This document shows positions 11,423 to 20,575 of a stretch of DNA of 64,000 bases, piece after piece (position 1 is the stretch's first letter; every line of letters begins with the position of its first letter). Source of the DNA: Pseudomonadota bacterium (GTDB lineage Bacteria; Pseudomonadota; Alphaproteobacteria; Rhizobiales; Beijerinckiaceae); the NCBI GenBank assembly GCA_020161575.1, contig JAIUNR010000009.1:1-64000 (forward strand), given 5' to 3'. The position numbers and the translations under genes are program-made. The notes under the pieces were generated by a model. It was not told the origin of the DNA, did not search any database, and saw nothing but the letters and a program-made list of their open reading frames with translations.

Positions 11423-11513
11423 CCGGCGTCATGCCCGGCCTTGTGCCGGGTATCCACGCCTTGATTGCGACATGAAGTCGTGGATGGCCGGACCAAGCCC
11501 GGCCATGACGGCG
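11423..11513. repeat. Dispersed palindromic repeat between purL and bolA
   Basis: The left arm includes GTCATGCCCGGC and GGGTATCCACG. The right arm includes CGTGGATGGCCGG and GCCCGGCCATGACGG. The two arms are near-perfect inverted copies around a loop of about 20 bases. On the reverse strand the element reads in the well-known form that encodes fragments such as GHPRLHVAIKAWIPG. Repeats of this type are scattered between genes in many rhizobial genomes. I found only this copy in the window. It could form a strong stem in the purL-bolA transcript. Confidence 0.75.
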
Positions 11514-11550
11514 AGAGAAGCCGCGCTGAAGGCGCGAAAGGAAACGAGAC

Positions 11551-11781
11551 ATGCCCATGCAGGCTGCCGATATCGAGCGCATGATCAAGGACGCGCTCCC
11601 GGATGCGAAGGTGGAAATCCGCGATCTCGCCGGTGACGGCGACCATTATGCCGCGACCGTGATTTCCTCCGCCTTCCGGGGCTTGCCCAAGGTCAAGCAG
11701 CATCAACTCGTCTATGCCGCCCTCAAGGGCAATATGGGCGGGGTTCTTCACGCACTGGCGCTGACGACCAGCCCGGAATAA
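11551..11781 (+). CDS. bolA: BolA family protein
   Basis: The small protein of 76 residues has the BolA fold pattern: an N-terminal helix with IERMIKDALPDA, a beta strand EIRDLAGDGDHY, and the conserved region FRGLPKVKQHQLVYAALKG with the histidine that helps hold a shared 2Fe-2S cluster. Proteins of this class pair with a CGFS-type monothiol glutaredoxin, and exactly such a gene follows 98 bases downstream. It probably works in iron-sulfur sensing or delivery in the cytoplasm. GGAAACGAG precedes the ATG. Confidence 0.92.
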   Translation: MPMQAADIERMIKDALPDAKVEIRDLAGDGDHYAATVISSAFRGLPKVKQHQLVYAALKGNMGGVLHALALTTSPE

Positions 11782-11879
11782 CATCGAATACCCCACCGCC
11801 GGCCTTGCCCCGGCAGCACAGCATCCTCCGGCGAACGCAACCCGGCTCGCCTCGGCAGAATGCGAAGAGGAAGAAAGAC

Positions 11880-12215
11880 ATGACCGATATCAACGCCTTC
11901 ATCGACAACGAAGTCAAAACCAACGACGTGGTGCTCTTCATGAAGGGCACGCCGCAATTCCCGATGTGCGGCTTTTCCGGACAGGTCATCCAGATTCTCG
12001 ATTATGTCGGCGCGCCCTACAAGGCGCATAACGTGCTCGACAACGCGGATCTGCGACAGGGCATCAAGGATTACGCCAACTGGCCGACCATTCCGCAGCT
12101 CTATATCAAGGGCGAGTTCATCGGCGGCTGCGATATCGTGCGCGAGATGTTCCAGTCCGGCGAGCTGGCGCAGACGCTGGCCGATAGCGGGATCGAAGTG
12201 AAGAAGGCGGGTTGA
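11880..12215 (+). CDS. grxD: Monothiol glutaredoxin, CGFS type
   Basis: The product of 111 residues carries the CGFS active site (C30), preceded by the glutathione-binding MKGTPQFP and followed by the WPTIPQLYIKGEFIGG block. Glutaredoxins of this group bind a 2Fe-2S cluster as homodimers or as heterodimers with BolA and pass it to apo-proteins. They have little classical reductase activity. The start at 11880 was chosen because GAGGAAGAAAG lies directly upstream. The open frame continues further 5' but without protein-like composition. It is probably co-transcribed with bolA. Confidence 0.95.
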   Translation: MTDINAFIDNEVKTNDVVLFMKGTPQFPMCGFSGQVIQILDYVGAPYKAHNVLDNADLRQGIKDYANWPTIPQLYIKGEFIGGCDIVREMFQSGELAQTLADSGIEVKKAG

Positions 12216-12262
12216 GGGCGAGGCCCGCGGCCTGAACGCCACAAGCAGGGAAGCGCGGGTAC

Positions 12263-12550
12263 GTGATCCTCACCTTCACCGCGCCGCTCTGGCTGTGGAA
12301 CGGCAAGGGATCATGGCATTTCGTCACCCTGCCGGAAGGCGAGGCTATGATGATCCGCATGGCGGTGCCGCGGCGCGGCTTCGGTTCCGTGCGGGTAAAG
12401 GCGCGGGTTGGCGATACGGCTTTCGCCACCTCGCTGTTCCCGGATTCGAAATCCGCCTCCTATCTGCTCCCGGTGAAGGCGGATGTGCGCAAGAGCGAGA
12501 GGCTCGTGCCTGGCGATGCTGTGACGGTCACGCTTTCGCTTGATCTCTAG
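12263..12550 (+). CDS. DUF1905 domain protein
   Basis: The protein has 95 residues and matches DUF1905: FTAPLWLWNGKGSWHFVTLP at the N-terminus, a central basic strand region RRGFGSVRVKARVG, and the block FPDSKSASYLLPVKADVRK. The fold is a small beta barrel without catalytic residues. The domain is sometimes joined to a YdeI-type domain, but here it stands alone. The frame opens with GTG at 12263, 47 bases after grxD, so it may be read from the same transcript. Its function is unknown. Confidence 0.82.
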   Translation: MILTFTAPLWLWNGKGSWHFVTLPEGEAMMIRMAVPRRGFGSVRVKARVGDTAFATSLFPDSKSASYLLPVKADVRKSERLVPGDAVTVTLSLDL

Positions 12551-12584
12551 GGCACCCTAGGCGGCACGCCGAAAAGCCGCCCCC

Positions 12585-13046
12585 CTATCGCGCGGCAGGC
12601 GGCGTGAAACGATAGGTAACGCCGATGCGGTTCCAGGTGTTGATGATCCCGATCGCGCCAAGCAGGGCGGCGAGTTCCTTTTCTGAAAATTCGGCGCGGG
12701 CGAAAGCGAATTCGGTGTCGTCCACCTCATGGCCGGCGATCTGGGTCAACCGCTCCGTGAGCATGAGGGCCGCGCGCTCGCGCTGGGAATAGACCGGCGC
12801 CTCACGCCAGGCCGGCAGCAGGTCGAGCTTGGCCATGCCGACCCCGACAGAGCGCGCAAGGTTGAGATGGTACTGGATGCAATAGGCGCAGCCATTGATC
12901 TGCGAGGCGCGGATCTTGACCAATTCGACAAGCTCCTTTGAAAGCCCCGCCTCCTCGGCGGTTTTCGATACCGCAGCCAGCGCATCGTAAAGTCCGGGCA
13001 GCAGAGTAATGAAATCGCGGATCTCGAGGCGAGCTGAGGCGGTCAT
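12585..13046 (-). CDS. Carboxymuconolactone decarboxylase/AhpD-like protein
   Basis: The 153-residue protein has the CMD/AhpD helical fold with the redox motif CAYCIQYH (C53, C56, H60) in the correct context IRASQINGCAYC. This identifies the AhpD-like peroxidase-associated branch and not the true decarboxylase branch, which lacks the paired cysteines. A role in alkylhydroperoxide reduction or general thiol redox work is likely. It lies downstream of tlpA on the same strand with 35 bases between the genes, which joins two thiol-redox genes in one likely operon. Confidence 0.85.
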   Translation of the reverse strand: MTASARLEIRDFITLLPGLYDALAAVSKTAEEAGLSKELVELVKIRASQINGCAYCIQYHLNLARSVGVGMAKLDLLPAWREAPVYSQRERAALMLTERLTQIAGHEVDDTEFAFARAEFSEKELAALLGAIGIINTWNRIGVTYRFTPPAAR

Positions 13047-13081
13047 GTCTTTCTCCTGCTCTGATCGAAGCTTTTCACCGA

Positions 13082-13744
13082 TTATCTGGTGGCGGCACGG
13101 ATGAATTCCAAGGCTTCAGCACCCGCCCATTCGGCGGGACCGGCGAGCCAGGCAAGTTCGCACCCTTCCGGGTCGATCAGGAGTGTGGTCGGCATACCGA
13201 AGGCACGGCCGGCGACCTTCAGGTCCTGGAAGATCCGCGCCGAGACATCGGAATAATAGGCAAGTCTCGTAACCCTCACCTCTTCAAGGAAAGCCCTGGG
13301 CTTGTCGAGATTGCGCTGGTCGATATTGACGGCGACCACCTCGAAACCGGCGCCGCCGGCCTTTTCCTGCAGCGTATCGAGTGCCGGCATCTCGTGGCGG
13401 CACGGCGCGCACCACGTCGCCCAGAGATTGAGCAGGATCGTGCGGCCCCGGAAATGCGCGAGCGTCACCGCCTCGCCCTTGCCGTCCTGGAAGGCGAGCG
13501 GCACCACGGGGCGCGAGACATCCGGCACCTGAAGCGCGGCGATCTCGCCCTTGACCAGTGGGCGAAGCGTCGCGAGGCGCGCATTCGCCCCCTTGCATTG
13601 CCCGCCGCTCGCGATGGTACCACCGGGAAGGTTGCCGCGCGGGAAAAAGGCATATAGCGAAGCAACAACAAGAATGGTTGCGAGCAGAAGCGGTCCTGCA
13701 AGGCGGAGATTGTTCCGGCGGGGGGCTTCTGGCGCGTTCGACAT
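13082..13744 (-). CDS. tlpA: TlpA/ResA-like membrane-anchored thioredoxin
   Basis: The 220-residue protein has one N-terminal membrane helix (about 15-34) and a periplasmic thioredoxin domain with WCAPC near residue 110, inside LLNLWATWCAPCRHEMPAL. A cis-proline loop follows in AFGMPTTLLID. TlpA-type reductases keep cysteines of cytochrome c or cytochrome oxidase copper-site proteins reduced outside the membrane. The gene is divergent from argH with only 14 bases between the two start codons, an arrangement widely kept in alphaproteobacteria. Confidence 0.88.
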   Translation of the reverse strand: MSNAPEAPRRNNLRLAGPLLLATILVVASLYAFFPRGNLPGGTIASGGQCKGANARLATLRPLVKGEIAALQVPDVSRPVVPLAFQDGKGEAVTLAHFRGRTILLNLWATWCAPCRHEMPALDTLQEKAGGAGFEVVAVNIDQRNLDKPRAFLEEVRVTRLAYYSDVSARIFQDLKVAGRAFGMPTTLLIDPEGCELAWLAGPAEWAGAEALEFIRAATR

Positions 13745-13758
13745 CGAGGAGATGACCC

Positions 13759-15162
13759 TTGGCTAACGAAATGTGGGGCGGCCGCTTCGCCGAAGGCCCG
13801 GCCGCCGTGATGGAAGCGATCAACGTCTCGATCGACTTCGACAAGCGCCTCGCGACGCAGGATATACAAGGTTCGATCGCCCATGCCGAGATGCTGGCGA
13901 AGCAGGGCATCATCGACGGACAATCCGCCGAAGCGATCATCCAGGGGCTGAAGGAGGTCAAGTCGGAAATCGATGCCGGCACCTTCACATTCAAGCGATC
14001 CCTCGAAGACATCCAGATGAACATCGAAGGGCGGCTCTCCGAGATCATCGGCAAGCCGGCGGGAAGGCTGCACACCGCACGCTCCCGCAACGATCAGGCC
14101 GTGACCGGCTTTCGTCTCTTCGTGCGCGATACGCTCGACGCCGTTGACGAGGCCCTGCACGATCTTCAGCAGGCGCTGGCGGAAAAGGCGCTCGCGCACG
14201 CCGCCACCGTGATGCCCGGCTTCACGCATCTGCAAAGCGCTCAGCCCGTGACCTTCGGCCATCACATGATGGCCTATGTCGAGATGATCGGGCGCGACCG
14301 CTCCCGCTTCCGCGATTGCCGCAAGCGCATGAACGAATGCCCGCTCGGCGCGGCGGCACTCGCCGGGACCTCCTTCCCGATCGACCGCTTCGCGACCGCC
14401 GGAGCACTCGGCTTCGATCGGCCGACGGCCAACTCGCTTGATTCGGTCTCGGATCGCGACTTCGCCATCGAAGCGCTCTCGGCTGCCTCGATCCTCGCGA
14501 TGCATCTGAGCCGCCTGGCGGAGGAAATCGTCGTCTGGACCAGCGCGCAATTCGCCTTCGTGACGCTTTCGGACAAATTCACCAGCGGCTCCTCGATCAT
14601 GCCGCAGAAGCGCAACCCGGACGCCGCGGAGCTGGTGCGCGCGAAAACCGGGCGCATCTACGGCGCCACGATCGCCCTGCTGACGATGATGAAGGGCCTC
14701 GCCCTCGCCTATGCGAAGGACATGCAGGAAGACAAGGAGCCGACCTTCGACGCCTTCGATTCGCTGTTCCTCGCCATCGCGGCGAGCGCGGGGATGATCC
14801 GTGACATGGAGCCGCAGGCGAAAAGGCTGAAAAAGGCCGCAGCCGCCGGCTACGCCACCGCGACCGACCTCGCCGATTGGCTGGTCCGTGTGCTGGGCAT
14901 GCCGTTCCGCGAGGCGCATCACGCCACCGCCCGCATCGTCGGGCTGGCCTCCGTAAAGGGCGTCGATCTCGAAAAGCTCACCCTGGCCGAGATGCAATCG
15001 GTCGAGCCGCGCATTACGCAGGACATCTATGGCGTGCTCGGTGTGGTCAATTCGGTCAAGAGCCGCATCTCCTATGGCGGCACCGCGCCCGACAATGTGC
15101 GCAAGCAGGCGCGGCGCTGGCTCGCCCAGCTCAAGCGCGAGAAGGCCCCTCGCCGCGCGTGA
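13759..15162 (+). CDS. argH: Argininosuccinate lyase
   Basis: ArgH splits argininosuccinate to arginine and fumarate, the last step of arginine synthesis. The 467-residue length is normal. The superfamily signature [12 protein letters not shown] is at about residues 277-288 and contains the catalytic serine. The TARSRNDQ block near residue 112 and [13 protein letters not shown] near 158 are also present. The start codon is TTG at 13759, giving [19 protein letters not shown] at 13746-13751 gives it good spacing, and the MWGGRF motif of the family supports an N-terminus just before that point. The tlpA start codon lies next to its ribosome-binding site. Confidence 0.97.
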   Translation: MANEMWGGRFAEGPAAVMEAINVSIDFDKRLATQDIQGSIAHAEMLAKQGIIDGQSAEAIIQGLKEVKSEIDAGTFTFKRSLEDIQMNIEGRLSEIIGKPAGRLHTARSRNDQAVTGFRLFVRDTLDAVDEALHDLQQALAEKALAHAATVMPGFTHLQSAQPVTFGHHMMAYVEMIGRDRSRFRDCRKRMNECPLGAAALAGTSFPIDRFATAGALGFDRPTANSLDSVSDRDFAIEALSAASILAMHLSRLAEEIVVWTSAQFAFVTLSDKFTSGSSIMPQKRNPDAAELVRAKTGRIYGATIALLTMMKGLALAYAKDMQEDKEPTFDAFDSLFLAIAASAGMIRDMEPQAKRLKKAAAAGYATATDLADWLVRVLGMPFREAHHATARIVGLASVKGVDLEKLTLAEMQSVEPRITQDIYGVLGVVNSVKSRISYGGTAPDNVRKQARRWLAQLKREKAPRRA

Positions 15163-15207
15163 GCCTTCATGCTAGCCCTGTTGCCGATGGAAACCCGGAA
15201 CCGCCCC

Positions 15208-15429
15208 ATGCCTCGCCTCCTCCGCATCGCCTTCGTGACGTTTCTCGCCACCGGCGCGCTGACCGCTTGCGGCAAGCGCGGACATCTTGAACCACCGCCG
15301 GCGCAGAAGGCCGACAGCGGCGAAGCGAATGCGGGCGATCGTCCCGCCCAGACAAAACTCGGCGGCGCCAAACGCACGCCGATCACGCCGCCCAAGCGTG
15401 ACCTCATCATCGACGGCATTCTCGAGTAA
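15208..15429 (+). CDS. lptM: LptM-type lipoprotein
   Basis: This small lipoprotein has a hydrophobic signal LRIAFVTFLATG ending in the lipobox LTAC, followed by GKRGHLEPPP, which is diagnostic for the LptM/YifL family. LptM helps the outer-membrane LPS translocon LptD mature. The gene sits between argH and lysA, its standard position in proteobacteria, 8 bases before lysA. The ATG at 15208 places the signal peptide at the very N-terminus. Earlier in-frame starts at 15169 and 15187 add residues with no signal character. The product is 73 residues. Confidence 0.85.
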   Translation: MPRLLRIAFVTFLATGALTACGKRGHLEPPPAQKADSGEANAGDRPAQTKLGGAKRTPITPPKRDLIIDGILE

Positions 15430-15437
15430 ACAATCCG

Positions 15438-16712
15438 ATGCACCACTTCGATTACCGCAACGGCAGCCTCTTCGCGGAAGACGTTCCACTTTCGCGTATC
15501 GCGCAAGAGGTAGGCACGCCGGTCTATGTCTATTCGAGCGCGACGCTCGAACGCCATTTCCGCGTGTTCTGCGAGGCGACCGGCGCCAAGCCGAACCACG
15601 TGTTCTATGCCGTCAAGGCCAATGGCAATCTCGGCGTGCTGATGACGCTGGCAAAGCTCGGCGCGGGCGCCGATACGGTTTCCGAAGGCGAGATCCGCAA
15701 GGCGATCGCCGCCGGCATACCGCCAGAGAGAATCGTGTTTTCCGGTGTCGGCAAGACCGAGGCGGAACTCGCCTATGCGGTGGAGACCGGCATCTACCAG
15801 GTGAATATCGAGACCGAGAGCGAACTCGACATGCTCTCGGCGATCGCCTCGGCACGTGGCAAAAGGCAGGCCGCCGTGTTCCGCGTCAACCCGGAAGTCG
15901 GGTCCGGCGGGCATGCCAAGATCACCACGGGCGATTCCGCGAACAAATTCGGCGTTTCCTTCCAGGAGGCGGAACGGCTCTATCATCGCGCGGCGAATAT
16001 GCCGGGTATCTCCATCCAGGGGATCGCGGCGCATATCGGCTCGCAGATCACCGAATTCTCGGCCTATCGCGCGGCCTTCACCAAACTGCGCGGCATTGTC
16101 GAAAATCTGCGGCGGATGGGCCTGCCGGTCTCGCGGCTCGATCTCGGCGGCGGAGTCGGCGTGCCCTATGAAATGAGCTACCCCTACCGCCATGGCCCGG
16201 ACACCGTTCAAGCCTATGGCGACATGGTGCGCGAGGTGACAGCTGGCCTTGATATCGAGCTTGGCTTCGAACCGGGCCGGGTGATTGTCGGCAATGCCGG
16301 CGTTCTTCTGACCCGCATCGTGCATACCAACCACCGCGCCGACCGCACCTTCCTCATCGTGGATTCGGGCATGAACGATCTCGTTCGCCCCGCCATGTAC
16401 GAGGCCTATCACGAGATCTGGCCGGTAACGGAACCTTCCGCGGACGCAAAGCCTACCCCCTTCGATATTGTCGGACCGATCTGCGAATCGAGCGATGTCT
16501 TCGCGACCGGGCGCATGATGGCGCCGGCAAAACCGGGCGATCTCATCGTCTTCAAGACCGCGGGCGCCTATGGCGCCTCTATGTCCTCGACCTATAACCA
16601 GCGCCTGCTGGTGCCGGAAGTGCTGGTGAACGGCGCGGAATACGCCGTCACCCGGCCTCGCCAGACCTATGAGGAATTGCTCGGAACGGATCGCAAGCCG
16701 CCCTGGTTGTGA
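15438..16712 (+). CDS. lysA: Diaminopimelate decarboxylase
   Basis: LysA removes carbon dioxide from meso-diaminopimelate to give lysine, using PLP. The 424-residue protein carries the PLP lysine in HVFYAVKANGN (near residue 60), the phosphate-binding GGGVGVPY region near 240, EPGRVIVGNAG, and GPICESSDVF with the cysteine that completes the site from the partner subunit. All family landmarks are intact. It follows lptM by 8 bases and is probably co-transcribed with argH. Confidence 0.97.
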   Translation: MHHFDYRNGSLFAEDVPLSRIAQEVGTPVYVYSSATLERHFRVFCEATGAKPNHVFYAVKANGNLGVLMTLAKLGAGADTVSEGEIRKAIAAGIPPERIVFSGVGKTEAELAYAVETGIYQVNIETESELDMLSAIASARGKRQAAVFRVNPEVGSGGHAKITTGDSANKFGVSFQEAERLYHRAANMPGISIQGIAAHIGSQITEFSAYRAAFTKLRGIVENLRRMGLPVSRLDLGGGVGVPYEMSYPYRHGPDTVQAYGDMVREVTAGLDIELGFEPGRVIVGNAGVLLTRIVHTNHRADRTFLIVDSGMNDLVRPAMYEAYHEIWPVTEPSADAKPTPFDIVGPICESSDVFATGRMMAPAKPGDLIVFKTAGAYGASMSSTYNQRLLVPEVLVNGAEYAVTRPRQTYEELLGTDRKPPWL

Positions 16713-16932
16713 GCGCCCTTCGCCACGACTAGCGCCCGCCGGAACGCCTCAACTCACCGCAATGTGAATCATCCGCCCCCTTTTCGGGCGGGAAACAGGC
16801 GCATGCCCGCGTCATCGCAACTGGCGCGTCAGGATTTCCGTGCTACCCTGCATTCCGTGGGTGTTCGCGCGGACGTATTGACGCCATATCCGCGTGGCAG
16901 GTTTCGCCAGATGGACACCGGCAATGGGAGCC

Positions 16933-19554
16933 ATGACCAGCGAAAAAGCGCGCACCCTTCCCGAGCCTGCCACCCCTGCCCCGGCGGACGCATTGTTCTC
17001 GCGCCGCGTCGCGGCGGGCGCCGGACTTCTGTTCGAGGATATCGCCCCGCGCCTGCTGGCCCCGGCGCTCGTGGCCGCCACCTTTCTCGTCCTCGCCCTC
17101 GGCGGCGTCTTCGCCATGCTCGAACCATGGATGCGCGGCGCCCTGACCGGGGCCTTCGCCATCGCGTTCCTGTACCAAGCCCGCCCTCTCGCGGCGCTGC
17201 GCTGGCCAAGCCGCGCGGCGATCGAGCGCCGGCTCGACGCCTCGCGACCGGATTTCCACCGCCCCCTCGCCACCCTGGCCGATCGGCCCGCCGCGCAGGA
17301 CCCTGTCTCGCTGGCGATCTGGGCGGAACATCGCACACGCGCCGAAGCGGCGAGCCGCGCCTTGCGTGCGCCGGCGGCGGATGCCCGCCTCGCGGAACGC
17401 GACCGCCTTGCCCTGCGCGGCGCCGCGCTGGTCGCGCTGATCGCCGCCGGCTTCGTGGCCGGAGACGAGAAAAGCGCCCGCCTCGCGCTCGCCTTCGACT
17501 GGACCACGCCGCGCGCGGCGCCGGTGCCCCCGCGCCTCGACGCCTGGATCGATCCGCCAGCCTATACCGGCAAACCGCCGATCTTCCTCGCCAATATCGC
17601 GCCGGACGATCTCATCCGCGCGCCGGTCGGTTCCATCCTGACGGTGCGTGTCGTCGCCGCGGCCAGTGAAGGCGCGGCAGGAGCGCCCCCCGCCCTGGCG
17701 CTCGATCACGATCCCGGCCTCGAAGCCTTCCGCGCGGAAGACAAACCCGATGCGCCCGAGGCAAAGCTCCAACCCGGTGTGATGATGGAACGCCGTATCC
17801 TGCGCGCGGATTCCCGCGTGCGGATCGGTCTGCCGGGCAGCGCGCCCCGCGCCTATGCGCTGGCGGCCATCCCGGATCTGCCTCCCCGCGCGATCCTCAA
17901 AGAGGTGAAGGCGGAATCCGCCTCGCCGCAGCTCCACAACAAGGCGGGGCTCCGCCTGCTCTTCACCCTCGAAGACGATTACGGGATCGCCAAGGCGGAA
18001 CTCGCGATGGAGCGGGTTGGCGCTACGGCCAAGACCGGGCGCACCTTGTTCCCGCCGCCGCAGATCTCCATTCCCCTGCGCATTGGCGACGGGCAGGCTT
18101 TCGCCGAAACCGAGGAGCATATCTGGGCCGGCGAGAGCGTGCGCGTGAGGCTGCTGGTCGAGGATGATCTCGGCCAGAAGGCGCAGAGCGAACCTATCGA
18201 GGTCACGTTGCCGCAAAAGCCTTTCACGCAGGCGCTGGCACGTGTGCTGATCGAGCAAAGACGCGAACTCAACACCTCGCCGGACGATCGCAAGCGCCTC
18301 GCCCTCGCCTTCGATGCGCTACTCTTCGAGCCGGAGCGCTACACCGCCCCGATCGTCGATTTCCTCGCCCTCGACATGTTGCGCACCGCCATTCGCAATG
18401 CCCGGAAGGACGAGCGCCTCAGGGAAATCGCCGAGGATATGTACCAGACCGCGCTCGCCATTGAGAATGGCGACATGACCGAGGCCGAGAAGCGCCTGCG
18501 CGAGGCCGAGGCACGTTTGCGCGACGCGATCGAGCGCGGCGCCTCGCCGGATGAGATCAAGAAACTCGCTGAAGAACTGCGCCGCGCGATGGACCAGTTC
18601 CTGCGCGAATTCGCCGAACGCGCCCTGCGCGAGCGTGACCGGAACGCACAGGACCGTGCCCCCGCCAACCCCGAACGGATGTTGAGTCAGCGCGATCTCA
18701 ACCAGATGCTCCGTAAAATCGAGGAAATGGCGCGCTCCGGCAACATGGAGGAAGCCCAGCGCCTGCTGAACGAGCTGAAGCAATTGCTCGACAATCTCCG
18801 CACAGCCGAGCGCCGCAATGTCGATCCGCGCATGCGCGAACTCGGCGAGCAGATCCAGGAACTCGACAAGCTCCAGCGCGAGCAGCGCGATTTGCGCGAC
18901 CGTACCTTCCGCGACGGCCAACAGGGACAGAACCGCCAGAGCCGCCGCCAGCGCGGCCAGCAACAGCAAGGCCAGCAGGGACAACAGGGCCAGCAGGGGC
19001 AGCAGGGTGACGGCGGCGACGAGGAAATGAGCCTAGAGGAACAGCAGCAGGCACTGCGCGAACGCCTCAAGCAGCTTCGCGAGCGCCTCAAGCAGCGCGG
19101 CATGCAGGAAGGCGAAGGATTCGGCGAGGCCGAGGACGGCATGGGCGAGGCGGAAGGCCAGCTTGGCCAGGGTAATTCCGGTGGCGCGACCGAAGGGCAG
19201 CAGCGCGCGCTCGATGGGCTGGGCCGCGCCGCCGAAGGCATGGCGCGCGATCTGGAGCGTCAGATGGGCCAGGGCGAGGGTGAAGGCGAGGATGGCCCCG
19301 CCTTCGGGCAACCGGGCCGTTCGCAGCGCGGGCGCGCGGATAACCGCACCGATCCGCTCGGGCGGCCACAACCCAATATGCGCCGCGATTTCGAGGACAA
19401 TACGCGTGGCCTCGAGGATGGGCGCGGCAATACCCAGGGCACGATCAGCGAGCGGGCCGACAAGGTGCTCCGAGAACTCCGGCGGCGGCTCGGCGAATTC
19501 GAGCGCCCGCGCGAGGAACTCGAATATCTCGATCGGCTGCTGCGTCAGCGCTGA
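16933..19554 (+). CDS. TIGR02302/DUF4175 family membrane protein
   Basis: This large protein (873 residues from the ATG at 16933, or 886 from a GTG at 16894) has two or three N-terminal membrane helices. A proline-rich, probably periplasmic beta region follows, with VPPRLDAWIDPPAYTGKPP. Then comes a long, highly charged helical part rich in Glu, Arg and Gln. It matches the alphaproteobacterial DUF4175 family, whose function is unknown. Residues about 680-705 form a Gln/Gly tandem stretch. The start is uncertain: GGGAG is very close to the ATG at 16933, and the GTG has no visible ribosome site. Confidence 0.85.
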   Translation: MTSEKARTLPEPATPAPADALFSRRVAAGAGLLFEDIAPRLLAPALVAATFLVLALGGVFAMLEPWMRGALTGAFAIAFLYQARPLAALRWPSRAAIERRLDASRPDFHRPLATLADRPAAQDPVSLAIWAEHRTRAEAASRALRAPAADARLAERDRLALRGAALVALIAAGFVAGDEKSARLALAFDWTTPRAAPVPPRLDAWIDPPAYTGKPPIFLANIAPDDLIRAPVGSILTVRVVAAASEGAAGAPPALALDHDPGLEAFRAEDKPDAPEAKLQPGVMMERRILRADSRVRIGLPGSAPRAYALAAIPDLPPRAILKEVKAESASPQLHNKAGLRLLFTLEDDYGIAKAELAMERVGATAKTGRTLFPPPQISIPLRIGDGQAFAETEEHIWAGESVRVRLLVEDDLGQKAQSEPIEVTLPQKPFTQALARVLIEQRRELNTSPDDRKRLALAFDALLFEPERYTAPIVDFLALDMLRTAIRNARKDERLREIAEDMYQTALAIENGDMTEAEKRLREAEARLRDAIERGASPDEIKKLAEELRRAMDQFLREFAERALRERDRNAQDRAPANPERMLSQRDLNQMLRKIEEMARSGNMEEAQRLLNELKQLLDNLRTAERRNVDPRMRELGEQIQELDKLQREQRDLRDRTFRDGQQGQNRQSRRQRGQQQQGQQGQQGQQGQQGDGGDEEMSLEEQQQALRERLKQLRERLKQRGMQEGEGFGEAEDGMGEAEGQLGQGNSGGATEGQQRALDGLGRAAEGMARDLERQMGQGEGEGEDGPAFGQPGRSQRGRADNRTDPLGRPQPNMRRDFEDNTRGLEDGRGNTQGTISERADKVLRELRRRLGEFERPREELEYLDRLLRQR
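18970..19005 (+). repeat. In-frame nine-base tandem repeat coding Gly-Gln-Gln
   Basis: Four copies of a nine-base unit, GGN-CAR-CAG, run in frame inside the DUF4175 gene. They encode four Gly-Gln-Gln units, flanked by further glutamines. Because the unit is a multiple of three, slippage would change length without a frameshift. It is probably an unstructured linker of variable length between strains. Confidence 0.7.
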
Positions 19555-19647
19555 TCACGCCGATTTTCCTGTTTTCAACCGGCCCGCACGCGCTATGTGA
19601 TGCCTTTGGCGCGGCCCGGCCGCCGCGCCACGATGGAGGGTTCCGAC

Positions 19648-19830
19648 ATGGGTTCGAATGCGTTGGTTGGGGTTGCCGTCGGCGCGGTGGCATTGGTGCT
19701 TCTCTTCGGGCTGATCAATATGCTCAAGGGTGACAACCCCAACCGCTCGCAGCAATTGATGCGCTGGCGCGTGGTGCTCCAGCTCGTCGCGATCATCATC
19801 ATCATGGGCGTGATCTGGTATCGCAGCTGA
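19648..19830 (+). CDS. HIG1-domain twin transmembrane protein
   Basis: The 60-residue protein has two membrane helices joined by the short loop MLKGDNPNRSQQLMRWRV, the hallmark of HIG1 (hypoxia-induced gene) domain proteins. In alphaproteobacteria and mitochondria such proteins associate with cytochrome c oxidase or respiratory supercomplexes. The ATG at 19648 has GGAGGG at 19636-19640 and gives the normal length. The gene heads a conserved series with the cobalamin adenosyltransferase and the electron transfer flavoprotein genes, which suggests a link to respiration. Confidence 0.88.
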   Translation: MGSNALVGVAVGAVALVLLFGLINMLKGDNPNRSQQLMRWRVVLQLVAIIIIMGVIWYRS

Positions 19831-19839
19831 GAAGAAGTG

Positions 19840-20421
19840 ATGGTCAAGCTCAACCGCATCTACACGAAGACCGGCGACAACGGCACGACAGGCCTCGGCG
19901 ACGGCGCGCGCGTGGCAAAAAATGACGCACGCGTCGAAGCTTTCGGCACGATCGACGAGGCCAACAGCGCCATTGGAATCGCGCGGCTGCATACCGGCGC
20001 GATGCCGGAGCTCGACGCGATCCTCGCGCGGATTCAAAATGATCTCTTCGATCTCGGCGCGGATCTGTGCACCCCGGACCGCGGGCAGAAGTTCGAATGG
20101 GAACCCTTGCGTATTCTCGATAAGCAGGTGGAGCGGCTCGAAAGCGAGATCGACGCGCTCAACGCGCGGCTCAAGCCGTTGAAATCCTTCATCCTGCCCG
20201 GCGGATCGGCGGCGGCGGCGCATCTTCACCTCGCGCGTACCATTGCCCGACGCGCCGAGCGGCTGATGGTCGCGCTCGCCGCGATACCCGGCGAGCCGGT
20301 CGGCACGCCGGCGCTGAAATACATCAACCGGCTGTCGGATCTCCTGTTCGTGGCCGCTCGGATCGCCAATGCGGACGGCGCCGAGGATGTACTCTGGGTG
20401 CCGGGGCTGACGCGCGGCTAG
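19840..20421 (+). CDS. ATP:cob(I)alamin adenosyltransferase, PduO type
   Basis: The enzyme adds the adenosyl group of ATP to cob(I)alamin, forming the cofactor for methylmalonyl-CoA mutase and similar enzymes. The 193-residue protein shows the PduO/MMAB ATP-binding N-terminus YTKTGDNGTTGLGDGARVAK, the block FGTIDEANSAIG, and near the C-terminus RRAERLMVAL and YINRLSDLLFVAAR. All are family-diagnostic. The ATG at 19840 follows GAAGAAG. A GTG one codon earlier is less likely. The gene begins 9 bases after the HIG1 gene and probably shares its transcript. Confidence 0.94.
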   Translation: MVKLNRIYTKTGDNGTTGLGDGARVAKNDARVEAFGTIDEANSAIGIARLHTGAMPELDAILARIQNDLFDLGADLCTPDRGQKFEWEPLRILDKQVERLESEIDALNARLKPLKSFILPGGSAAAAHLHLARTIARRAERLMVALAAIPGEPVGTPALKYINRLSDLLFVAARIANADGAEDVLWVPGLTRG

Positions 20422-20575
20422 ATAGGCATAAGAAAAATGCTGTTCCTGCGTCGTAAAAACGACATGGGGGACTACAAAGCCGCGTTAATCCGATGCTAGT
20501 GTGCAATGCAAGATAAGAAGCACGCCGTCGGGCGGTACATGCCGCCCGCTTGAGGAAAACGGATAGGAAGCCGCG

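Noticed and set aside
11782-11879. Second copy of the dispersed palindrome between bolA and grxD
   Set aside because: Only a short GCCGG...CCGGC stem is present, without the GTCATGCCCGG arms.
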